From Alligator mississippiensis (lineage: Eukaryota; Chordata; Crocodylia; Alligatoridae): a DNA stretch of 64,000 nt. Shown one piece after another: positions 47,501-59,500 of this stretch (position 1 is its first letter; each line of letters begins with the position of its first letter). The position numbers and the translations under genes are program-made. The stretch covers positions 51,308,882 through 51,372,881 of the forward strand of contig NC_081824.1 of assembly GCF_030867095.1 (NCBI RefSeq), written 5' to 3'. The notes beneath the pieces are model-generated. The model saw nothing but the letters and a program-made list of their open reading frames with translations, searched no databases and was not told the origin of the DNA.

Positions 47501-50500
47501 GTTGGTCTAAGGACATAGGCAGACAAGGTTCCTTGGTGAATTTGATATCTTTTATTAGACCAACCCAAATGGTTGGAGAATAGTTATTAAGCAAGCTTTC
47601 GGGTTCAAAAACCCTTCGTCAGGCTAAGGAAGCTGCAGCAGTTGGTGTGTGCTCTTCCTGGATGGAATGAAAAGTAAACAAGCCAGGGGCTGGGCTGGGC
47701 TGGGCTGGGGAGTCAGTTGCCAGGCAGATTATAATGCATCGAAAATCCAATGTCTAAGTTTAGTCCATGATCTCTAGTATCCAGCAGATTGATGAAATGG
47801 AGCTCATAGGCTCCTGTCTGGGAAGCGTTGTGTAAGTTTCCCTTGAGGATCAGGACTGAGAGATTGGAGAGAGAGTGGACCTCCTGTGAGAAATGTGCCC
47901 CCACTGGTAATTGGGTGTTTCTGTCTTTGATGGATTTCTGGTGTGCATTCATTCTAGTGCGCAGTTGTTGTTTGGTTTCTCCTACATATCTTCCATCAGG
48001 GCATTTGGTGCATTGAATGAGGCAACCTCATCACCAGAAGCAAACTTCCTTAAGCCCAGAACACACCAAAAGGATCCAGACCGTGCCAGGACAAGAAATG
48101 CAAAACCTGCCAACACATCTCCACCACCCCCACTATTACTACACCCCACAACAGAGCCATCAGCATCCCAGGATCTTACAGCTGCACCTCCAGGAATGTA
48201 ATATACCTCATCCGATGCACCAGATGCCCTGACGGAAGATATGTAGGAGAGACCAAACAACAACTGCGCACCAGAATGAATGCATACTGGAAATCCGAAG
48301 CTTCCTTAGCCTGACGAAGGGTTTTTGAACCCGAAAGCTTGCTTAATAACTATTCTCCAACCATTTGGGTTGGTCTAATAAAAGATATCAAATTCACCCA
48401 AGTAACCTTGTCTGCCTAGCTTACTTGCTTGCATAATACTTTGCTGGTTCCAATTTTTGCCTGTTGCTTACTGTGGCAAAGTGGGGTTCTCCCTTCATGC
48501 ACAACCCTTTGTGGCCTCAGCAGGGCCTAGCACAGCTGCAGTTTTGACCTCACTGTGGCTTAACATACACGTGATGAGTTTTGCTTTCAAGATTTTGGGA
48601 TGCAGTTTCTCCGTGCCGCCTGCACCTATCTTCTTGAAACTTAGCACGCTTCATGCCCCCAGAAGGAGCTACCATTCCTGCAAGTTTCATCCAAGTGTGG
48701 CCAGAAATGACAAAGTTATAGCCTGTTTTGACCTTCCCCATTATAGCCAGTGAGCAAAACGTCGAAACAGGGTCAAAATGGCAAAATGTTTCGACGGAAT
48801 GGAACAGCCGTTTTGACTGAAAACGCAAGTTGAAACAGAACACTGTTCCGTCAAAACGTCGAAACACTGGTCAAAACGGAATGCTTCTGTTTCGCACAGC
48901 CCTAATAATTATGTTGTTAGTTAGGCGGGAGGCTGCCTGTTCTTGCCCCGATGCCAGGGGGCGCTATCTGCAGCTCCATTCCTCCCCTACACCGCAGCCC
49001 AAGCCTTGCAGATAACATCCAGATGACAATGCTTCCGGCTCCCAAGCTTAGCCCTCGTTGTCAGGCCTCAGACGCACACACATTCATACCGCCCTCCTCA
49101 CTAGGGCCTCTCACACTCCACCCCCTCTCACAGAGTCTCTTTCACGCCTCAACAACTTGTACTGCCTTGCTCCCTCTTGGAGCAGGCCCCTTAGGCCATA
49201 GGCTGTATCTAGCCCATACCTTGGGTGGCAGACGTACCGTCTTTTTGGCATCTCCTGTGACCCTCACTGGGGTAGTGGCCAGCCAGTTACCCAGCTGGGT
49301 TTAAAGCTTGCCCTGGCCCCTTCCAGGATGACTCTATACCCTCACCCATGCACAGACTGGACTCCCAGCCCTCTGGGTTCCCCCCGCTTTCACTGGGGCT
49401 CTGCTTCTCTGCCCCTTCACTGGGGCTCCTCCTCTCCTTGGGTCTTGCACCCCACATGTGCCTGGCCTCCACTCTCCTTGGTGTCTTGCACCTGGCATTT
49501 CCTGAGGGCTCCCGCACCACTGAGAGCCCCACCAAGCCACCCACTCCCAGCAGCGTGTAGTTTTAGGTCATGCCTAGGACCAGGAGCCTCCAAATCATCC
49601 CCTACCACTCCTGCCCTTACCTCCTGGGAGTTGCGTTCAGCCTTGCAACCAGGCAGTGTTACTGCCTGGCCTGTCAGCAGAACTGCTCTGATTATATATG
49701 TGGCCACAGATCTAAAATGGCCGCTGCACTCAAGCACCTGCTGGCTGCTTGGCTCAGCTCACTGTTGGTGCCTGCCACGCTTACATTATAACAAACTGTA
49801 TAATTGCATATCATTTAAGTATGTAAACAGCTTACGTGTATAGGAACCCTTTGGCCACACTGTTTTACTTTCAAATGGAGGATGGTTACATTACAATTAT
49901 ATAAATTGTGAAACTTCAGTTTCAAGGCTGCTATTTGAGGTATGAGGTGCTCTAAGAAACAGGTAAGAATCTTATGAGGTGGGAAAAACTAACAGTGCAC
50001 TTTATTAACAACTTTGAAGTGTGCAGTCTAGTAAAAACAGGGTTTCTTGTTTGGGGTTTTTTTTTCCTCTTGTCCTGGAGCAAAGTACTTGAAATACTGA
50101 TATGCAATACATGTTTTATTAGACATGCCCATTAACTCTGCATGCACTAGCTACTGACCAGAGGCAGTGCTGCATGTCTACCAATAAGCTCCGTTTTTCA
50201 AGTTGGTGTAGCTTTGCAAGCAAGTCAGTTATATATTTATATCACCGGTCCAGAAGCTAGTATGGTGTGTCTCAGCGCAATGCTTCCCTGTGTGATAGAG
50301 GTATACAATCAATTGTTGCTTTAAAATTCTTCTTCACATGTTTTTCTTACTATTTAACATTAATGTTCCATATGCTGGGTATAGGAAATACTTGGGTAAC
50401 GTTAGCTACTTGCAAAGACATCAAGTAGAAATCTACTTTGCATAACTTATTGATTGGGGGAAAAAAATCCTCTTTCTTTATGTAAGCCTCATAAATAAAG

Positions 50501-53500
50501 AATCAAAGTGGATTTTAAATATCCCTATCCATTTGTATAGTGTGTGTATATATTGAGTAGGTGTTGGAATCGGCATACATAAATCATTTTATCATAAACA
50601 GTTGAAAATTTATGAAATAGCAGTGTTTTTCCTAGGGTAAAATAAAACCTTTATGGTTCATCAGAGCCCTCTTTTTGTGTAATATAACAGCTTTGTTTTG
50701 CCATGTCAGTATAATCTGATGATAAATGTTCAGTTGCTTCATTTTAAAGAAAAGAAAAGAAAAGCTTCAAATATTATCAGGACTGTGTACCTGAAAGTTT
50801 TTGTCTTACAATACAGGTCTCAAGCCAGGTATGGTTAATTATGGAAGAGGTGGATTCCAGAGGGCAGGTGGATTCCAGAGGACAGGCCAGGCACCAGTGA
50901 AGAGCAGTCCTATTTTATGTCCTGTAATGCATTGCAACAGAAAATTTGATAATGGGCATCTTCTGTTAGGTCACCTGAAGAGGTAAGAGTATATCATAGG
51001 TCAAAAGAGAACATCACTGAGCATCTGTGATTGTGGGGCATTGCCTCAGATCTATATCGTACTGCTCTGTAATTTCAGTATTCCTTTTGAAAGAGGCTGC
51101 CAGTGTGCAATTAATTTTTATACAGGCAGAACATCGGGAACTTTTCAGTGTTTCTGCTGTTGCCTTAAAACTTGCATTTTTAAAAACTGATGCTTTCTCC
51201 CCTAGTTAATCCTATGTATTTTTCCCTTGCTTAGTAGGCATTAAAATGAGCAAATTTCAGTCGTCATTGCTCTTATGACACAAAAACTGGGATTTGAATG
51301 ATACTAGCCAGTACTCAGTGAAACTGCCTAACAATCTTGTTTTTGTTTGCTTGAATCAACAATTAATTAGGTGTGTTCTTGCCCTGATGTTTCAAATTAC
51401 TTTACTTTCTTCCAAGGAAACCTATTCTTTTGCTTAGCGGAATCATTTTTGTTGTTTTCCTTTTTTTTTATAGATTTGATCATTCTCCTTGTGACCCAAC
51501 AATTACACTCCATGGAGCTCCAGCTAGTGCCGTTGCCTGTGTGATATGCTTTAAAAGATTTGTTACTTCACAGGAGTACTGCGAACATCTTGTATCTAAG
51601 GTAAGAATATCTTATGGGTATTCATGTGACTGAATATTGCTATGTCAAAGCAACTGGAGTCACTGGGCAACCAAGGGTCAAGAGTTAAAGCCCTAAGGGC
51701 CTGCAGACCAAGCCCTAAGGGCCTGCAGACCAAGCCCTACGAGGAAAGACTAGAGAAACTGGACCTTTTCAGCCTCCGCAAGAGAAGGTTGAGAGGCGAC
51801 CTTGTGGCTGCCTATAAGTTCATCATGGGGGCACAGAAGGGAATTGGTGAGGATTTATTCACCAAGGTGCCCCCGGGGGTTACAAGAAACAATGGCCACA
51901 AGCTAGCAGAGAGCAGATTTAGACTGGACATTAGGAAGAACTTCTTCCCAGTTAGAGTGGCCAAGGTCTGGAACGGGCTCCCAAGGGAGGTGGTGCTCTC
52001 CCCTACCCTGGGGGTCTTCAAGAGGAGGTTAGATGAGTATCTAGCTGGGGTCATCTAGACCCAGCACTCTTTCCTGCTTATGCAGGGGGTTGGACTTGAT
52101 GATCTATTGAGGTCCCTTCCAACCCTAACATCTATGAATCTATGAATAAAGGGGCACAAGCCTGAAGAAGCTTAAAATGATCTTCTGTAGCCCAGTGGAT
52201 AGGACTATCTTGTAGGTTCTTGTCCCTACTTCCCATCACTTGAAACGTGTAGACAGTCGCTAGTTTTAAAAACAGACATAAACCTGGAAGTCGAAACTAG
52301 AACTTGCTAGAAAGCAGAGGCAGATTGGGCAGGGAGCAGGAAGCAGAGCAGTTGATGAGGCAAGGGAAGGGGTTTGGAGCAGCGCTCAGAGGGTGCAATG
52401 CTAATTTTGGGGCATGTCTGTCAAAAAGATTGGCCCCCACTTTCCTAGGCAAAGCTCTAGCCCCTAAGATACTGGGCAGCCAGTGGGAAGTGGCATCACC
52501 CCTGAGTAACTCTGAGCTGAATTAAATGGTCAGTGGAAATTGAATGTGTTTTTTTTGTTGTTTTTTTTTTTTTATCTGCTCAAGAGTAGCCCTTTCTGGG
52601 GACTTTAACTGAGTTTGGCCACTTCCCAGGGTCAATTAGAATCTGTGGAGCATGCTGGAGTTAACTACAGAAGTGTCTCACTCTGAGTCCCTTCTGCACA
52701 GATGCATATGCCCAGGTCTGACTGCCTAGGGACCCTGGGAGGCCAAAATGGAGATGTGGGCTGGGTACCTACAAAATGAGTTTTTAGGGCAGGAAATTTG
52801 AATTGCTAAAACTTGATTTTCCACCTACATCTTACGTAAGCACCTGCTGAGTCCATTTGAGCCTAGTCACTTGCGAGTAAGGCTATAGAATTCTTAACTA
52901 TCAGGACCAAGTTTTTGTCTTTTTGTACCTGGTATTAATTTCATGGTGATAGGTGCATCTAAGTGAGTTTGACCATTTTACTTGGCTCCCAGTGATTTCA
53001 TTAGGGACTTGTGTTTTAGGGTAAAATGTGGCCTTTAAAAGAAGAAAAAAATCTAATTTTAAATGTAAAGTTCTTCAAACTGTTATCTTTGACATAACTA
53101 CAGCCCTTTTTGGAGGTCCCCTGTTTAGATCTTTGTCTAGTCCAGCATTTCCCAACCAGTGTGCTGTGGCATTTTGGACTGGAGCCACACCCCCTGCCTG
53201 CTGCTACTGCGGACACAGACAGATGGGGAGCGTGGCTCCAGCCAGGCGGGGTGTGACTCAAGCCCAAAATGCTGCCCAGCTGGCCACGCGCTACCTGCTC
53301 CTGGTGTCCTGCTCCATGTCTGGTGTGCTGCAGTGCATTTTTATTTAAGTGTGCTGTGGGGCGAAAAAGGTTGGGAAATGCTTGTCTAGTTGATACCTCT
53401 ATCCGCTGAAAACCCATGTGTCTTCTGTACTGAGTCCGAGTTCAGATTACCTTTAGTTATGCTTATTCAGAGACAATGTGTTAACCCTGTCTTAGATTTT

Positions 53501-56500
53501 TGTCATGGCTGACAACTTGTGGCATGTGATCATGCATAGAAAGTTAATTCATTTCTGAGCAAGAGGGTCAACAACATTTTGCAGATTTTCCTTGTCACCT
53601 GACTTGGTTTCGCTTCAGATTTGCCAGCATCATAATTTTAAGATTATACATGTACATAATCTTTAGGAAGGAAGTACTTAAGCAGAACTGATAGAGAGGC
53701 ATACAGATAGGGTTTCTTAATCCATTTCATTGTTTGGTCCAGTTTTCAGTTGCTTATAAATTCCCACTCTTGGGGATGAAATTTCTCTATGGTAGATGCT
53801 GGCTTCCAGCAAAATGTGTGAGTTGTTAAAATTTTTTTAACATTTCTATTAAAGTTTAAAAAAAAATACTTCTTAACAAAAAGTATGGGGAGGGATGTAT
53901 ATTCTCTTGCACCTCTCTCTCATTTTTTTTTTTTTTTTTAAAAGGTCATTTTTGTGTAGGGGTTCTAGCAACTGCAACCTTTTGTCTCTCTTCCACATTT
54001 GTATTGTGAACACCTTAAATTACATAATCTCCCCCAGCTGTTTCAGTGCATGGGAAGGAACTGGTTTTGGGGAATAAGCTGGGGGTGTGCAGTGAAAAAT
54101 GATGTTGTCTGTTTGTTCCAGTAGGGATAAGGCAGAGGATTTCAGGAAGTGAAAGAATGGGTATATAGTTTAAACAGAAGTTTATCATCTTGGAGTGTTT
54201 GTTTTCTCTCTCTACCTCTCTTCTGAATTCTTGTGTAATGCTCAGTCAAACTTTTAAGCCAGACTTTTAAAAAGTGGTGTTGAATTGCATCTTACATATT
54301 TTCTGTGTGATCATCTCAATCCACTGGTCTGTTTTGCAGAAGTATGAGCCATTGTAGCTGTATCTCAATTGGGTTGGAGCTATCTTTTTACATGGTTTAA
54401 AACAAAAAAAGAAAAGCTTTGCATAATGTGAAGTAATCTTAAAGTCTTGTGAAAATCTCACATAGATATGTACAACTGATTGAGATTCTTGACAATGTTG
54501 GCTTTAATCTATACACCAATGAAATGAAAATAGTAATAACTTCCTACCTCACATTTAATACTTGAGAAAATCAGGTATTATGGTTGATAAGTGCCAAACT
54601 TGTTAGATTATGAGGAAACAAATAATGAGGCCTTTAGAGAGAGTTTCAAGGAACATTCAGTAAATAAGGCCTGGAGCAGTTCACTGAGCACAGAATTACC
54701 ATCTATCCTGCTTACTGAATGTAGTAGAGGTTCCCAAGGAAAGATATTATGTAATTAAGGATGCTGTAGTAATACATATACACAGAGAGACGGAACTGAG
54801 AGTGCATGGATAATCTTTTTTTTTTGTATTGCTTACACCTATTAACAATTTTAATGTAATTTTATGTAGTAAAATTACATAAAACCAAGGAAAATGTTTA
54901 AATGTCCTTTACAAAAGAGAATTTTATTAGAAACTTGTACTGAACTGTAGCATAGAGAAATATTACAGCATTTTAAGTGGTCTATTAAAACTCTACTGAA
55001 TATTTTAAATACCTGTTTGTAAAACCTTTTCTTTTAATATCATTGGATTTTATTTTAATCGTTATGTTGTTTATCTTTCAGATAAATGAAAATGATGGGC
55101 ATAAAAGAGATCTCCCTCCACAGCTTATTCAGTGCTTTGCATGTCCTCACTGCTTCCTCCTTTTCAGCAAAAGAGATGAATGTTTGAAGCATATGTCTGA
55201 GAAGAATCACTTCCTCCAGGTTTTTAAATTGAGTGGTATGTTGTAACTAGAATGTGACTTACTTCGTGTCCTTCTGATGTTGTATCTGAGCAGTTTGAGG
55301 CAATGTATTTTCAACGGTAAATGAAGGAAAACTATTACCTCTGTGCCTTTCTAAGATGAATCTTAATTTGGAAAGAAATGCACAAAATATGAAGGCTGTA
55401 TGTATGACTTGCATTGTCCTTTTCCAAGATTTGATGTTTTGCTAGTATAAAGAGAGATGCTTTAGGATTCCATATCTGTTTGTGCATTAGTGGTTCTCAT
55501 TACGTTTTCCAAATTGGAAGTAGATTTATACTCCTCATTGCTGTAACAGAACATCTTCATTCTGTCTTGGGCCTTGTATGGAATTTGACCCACCACCCTA
55601 AATTATCATGGTTGGTTGCAGACCATGGGGAGGGGGCCCACCAATGGGCGAATTGCTTGGGCTAGACTGCCACACCTTCAATTTAAAGCACTGTACAAAA
55701 TGGCCATAAAATACCCTATGTTAGGGGTTGGCAACATACAGTTCACAGGCTGGATCCAGCCCACAGAGCCCAAAGGCTTTGTGCGTGCTCATGCCTATGC
55801 CAGGGCTAAGCAGTAAGGAGCTGTGCTGGGTCTGGGCAAATTCCAGCTGTGCTCTTACTGCCACTGCTCCTTCCCCTTACTCCCAAAACTCCTATCAGCT
55901 GTGGCTTGGGTACAGCTTCCAACTGGTTGGGAGTTGTGCCATGACCAGGCAGCTGGAATTTTCAGCCAAGCTGTTGATGCTGCCACCCCTCCTGTTTCCC
56001 CCCACTTTTCTTTTTTCTCACCCCAGAAGTTGCAGCAGCATGAATACAGCTTCCACATGCCTGGCCCTGGTGCACTTTCTCACCAGCTGGAAGCTGTGCA
56101 TATGCCCCAGCTGGGGAGCAGGGTTCTGGGAGAAGCCACAGCTGCATAAGCAAAGCTCCGAGCTGTCTGGTCCCATGTGGGCACAGGGAAAGCCCTTGCT
56201 GCTGATGTTCTGTGCCAGACCAGAGCTGGGTTATTACCTGCAACTTGAAAAGTTTTCCAGCTGCTGTTTCCAATTTAAGACGTTATAAAATGGCATACAT
56301 GTGTTAGCACCCTTGCCCTTGATACTGTGATTAACATATTAGTTGTGTCATAAATGTAATGTGTAGAGAGGCCCTTACTCCCACATCACCAATAACAAAG
56401 CCTAGTGGTTAAATTAAGCCCTCACTGCCCCCTGTACAATTCAACTGATTGCACAGTTGTACAGATGGGAACTTGTAAAATAGTTGTGGCGATGACTGTT

Positions 56501-59500
56501 ATTTGAAGCTCACTCAGTGTTAGCTGTTAATCAACTTCTGAGTTTTGGTATAATAATAATAAGTATAGTATATAATAACACTTAGCAAATGGATGAGACT
56601 GCAAAAATATATTATGGAATTGATTTCTTGAATGAGAAAGGTGCAATATATTCCTTATGACCATAAAGTGTAGTTCTAGCCTAAAAACTAACCATGCAAA
56701 TATAGCATTATCACAGTTAACTCTGATAGTACTTCCTTACAATATAGCAGGGGATGTTGTCTTGTATAATAATGGTCACAAAGCTTATTTCAGAAACTAC
56801 TTCCTTTTTTTTTCCATTAAAAACTCTTAGTTTATTTTTAGTCCTACAGTACAGAGAATCTATTAGACATAGTTCTGCTCCTAGAATCAGTCTAAGAAAC
56901 ATAGTATGAAGGGTTGAAGAAATGGAGATACTCCAAAGATACTATAACAAGCTTGTATGTAGTTTTATGTATTTTCTTACACATTGATGTGTTTTCCCCC
57001 AAAATATGGAAATATTATAAAAGCAAAGAAGTTAGGGGAGCAGGCTTTAATGACAGAGGAAAGAAGCATAATTTGCCAAAGTCAAAGAGGGGATCAGTAA
57101 TGGAATTCAGAAGAGGAGACTGGAACATGCTCCTACCAATTAGCAAGGAAGATGAATAGTATTTGTTCATAGAATTAAAGTATCTCATGTTAAGGTTTTG
57201 AATGTGGCTTCATTTTATACCATGTCATATTACAGATGAAGCAGTAACTGCACTTCCTTTGCCTTTCCCAACCTACGCAAAGAAGCTTCTGGTATCCTTA
57301 TGCAAAGAGGTCCCGTTCCAGGTTAAGTGCACATCCTGCCGCCAGACATTACGGTCACATATGGAGCTAACAGCACACTTCAGGTTTGCAAGAGTTTACC
57401 TGTAGGAAATGAATGTGCCTATGTAGCTACTTGTTATTCTCATGTTTTTAAATATCAGATAGCTCCGTAGTTTGGTGTCAAATGTGTTGCAAATTCCACT
57501 TTTACCCTAGGTGTTTCAGCTGGTGATGTGTTAGTATTGGCTCAAGTATAATCCTTTGGGGAGTAATATAGACCTGTTTAAAATACCATAAGCATTTGGG
57601 ATTGCTTATTATAGGTTACTGTTGTGTATTAAAACCATGTGCCATAATTTTATACAGTAGTTCTAAAGAGCAAAATTTTTCCCATCCAAAGAGCTGACTT
57701 AGTTGGGGAAAGTGGGGAGGAAGTGTTCTTGAAAGAAGTATTTTAAGAAAAGAATTGGAGGAGACTGAGCAGATTGTGGGCAAACAGGAAATGGAAGACT
57801 TAAAGCATAGAACATAAAGAGCTAGAGGCCTGAAAGGCGTGAGCAAGGGAACAGTAATGAGAGAAGACTTGAAAGGGCAAAGAGCATATGAAGAGAAGGA
57901 TAGCAGAGATGTAGATGAGAGCAAGATTATAGAAGGGAGGGCATATTGTTTATATGTAAAGTGCAAGGCCAGGAGCTAATGAAAGCATTTCATTTGCGGA
58001 AAAGGGGGAATGTAATATGTCTAGGACTAATAAAAAGGGGAAAAACTCATTAGGGGCTTTTTGGGTGCAAAATGAGAGAGTTCAGCAAAGGCAGGTTTGG
58101 AAAGGTAAAAAGCACAGTGACTAAACTACAAGCTGAATAAGGCAAAGACAACCCTCATCCTCTAAATCACATGGGGATAGTGGATGTCAGTGTCTCAGAG
58201 ATGTATTGGAATCCTTCAGTAGTAGCAAGGTTGTTGGTTGTAGCTGTGTTGGTCTAAGGACATATGCAGGCAAGGTTCTTTGGGTAGTTTTCACATCTAC
58301 CCAAAGAACCTTGCCTCAGTAGTAGCAATAATTTTTCCTCTATCTATCTTTCCCCTTAAATTTTATATATGTTAGTTGTTGGTTTGCGCGTTGGCTACAG
58401 ATCCATTACAAATAAGATTTTGCATATCATGTTAAGACTTGCTTTTCTAGTAGTGCCTAGTATTGTAACCTTGCTTGAACTCTGCACACTGCTGGATCAG
58501 TTGAAGGTCCTGATCAATCTACTGCTTCCTTCCTTGGTTTAAGAGGTAGGAGGAAAATGTTTGGATCATTTGAGTAAGATATATTGATAGATAAACTGAT
58601 CCCCAAATTAGGCTATTTTAGGCCTTGTGGGAGCTGTGTAGAGCTTGTCCTACAAAAATATGAGAGGATGAGTAAGTGGGGCAGTCCTTCCACTTTTACC
58701 CCAGGAGTGAAACACTAGAGAGCTTTGATCATATAACACTCAGGAAAGAGGAAAAAATATGCCTCCCTACCTGGTCCCAGTTACAGATTGAAGAATGCTT
58801 ACATATATAAGTGATTTCTTGTTCCATTCCAGACCAGCTGTCATCCCTTTTCAATTTACTCCTCCTCAGCAACATCGTTATCCTCAACAGCCTAGTGCCA
58901 GTGAGTGCCCGTAATAGGCCTTTCAGCTTGAGTATATTCCCTCAATGTTGTGCTTAAGTGCCTCTAATCTGGAAGCAAAGGATGCTGTTCCCAGCATGGG
59001 TGAGCCCTAATTTGGTAGAGTACTGAGGCGTTAAAAATGTACAACAGAAATACAGAGGGGTTTTTGGTTGCTTGATTTCTTTAACAGGTATTTTCTAGGT
59101 AGTGAATATTCAGTGGTCTATATATGGTACTAGCACTTCATTTAGTACAGTGATAAAACATTGCTAGGTATGGGATCATTTTGTCAGTATGCAATTAAAC
59201 CTGTTAAAATACATATAGAAAGAATATTATTTCTCTGTTAATGCAGTTGGTGGTAAGAAATGGATGGGTATTTAAGAGGCTTACTGTGTAGGTGCAGCTG
59301 AAATTTGAAGTGTTTAAAGCTCTGAATGTGTCTTTATATTTATGTCCAATTTAGAACTCGTTGTCGAAATTCTGGCCCTGTAGTACTGTCGGAGAAGAGC
59401 ATTTCCCAGGTGGCAGAAATATTTGTAGCAAGAGGTCGCTGTCAAAATTGTGATAAGCTCTTTGCTGATGAGAACCAGATCAAACAGCATAACCAAACAA

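Larger units (their letters stand above)
47182..50816 (+). other. ZNF451: ZNF451 intron 4 (3.6 kb)
   Basis: It holds the Penelope-like pair (47482-48420), a repeat with GTCGAAAC motifs (48425-48905) and a GC-rich LTR-like insertion (48913-49793). The rest is AT-rich intron without a recognised feature. Confidence 0.85.
51601..55081 (+). other. ZNF451: ZNF451 intron 6 (3.5 kb)
   Basis: It holds a CR1 3' end starting about 80 bp after the donor, a SINE remnant (52185) and a small hAT element (53142). T-rich runs occur near 52550 and 53920. The remainder, 53391-55081, is unassigned AT-rich intron. Confidence 0.85.

Noticed and set aside
55728-56288. 186-codon plus-strand open frame in intron 7
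   Set aside because: It covers a hAT-like repeat, has no motif, and nothing fits it into the ZNF451 phases.
57616-57966. 116-codon minus-strand frame in intron 8
   Set aside because: It is the complement of a purine-rich stretch and reads as Leu/Ser/Phe-rich low complexity.
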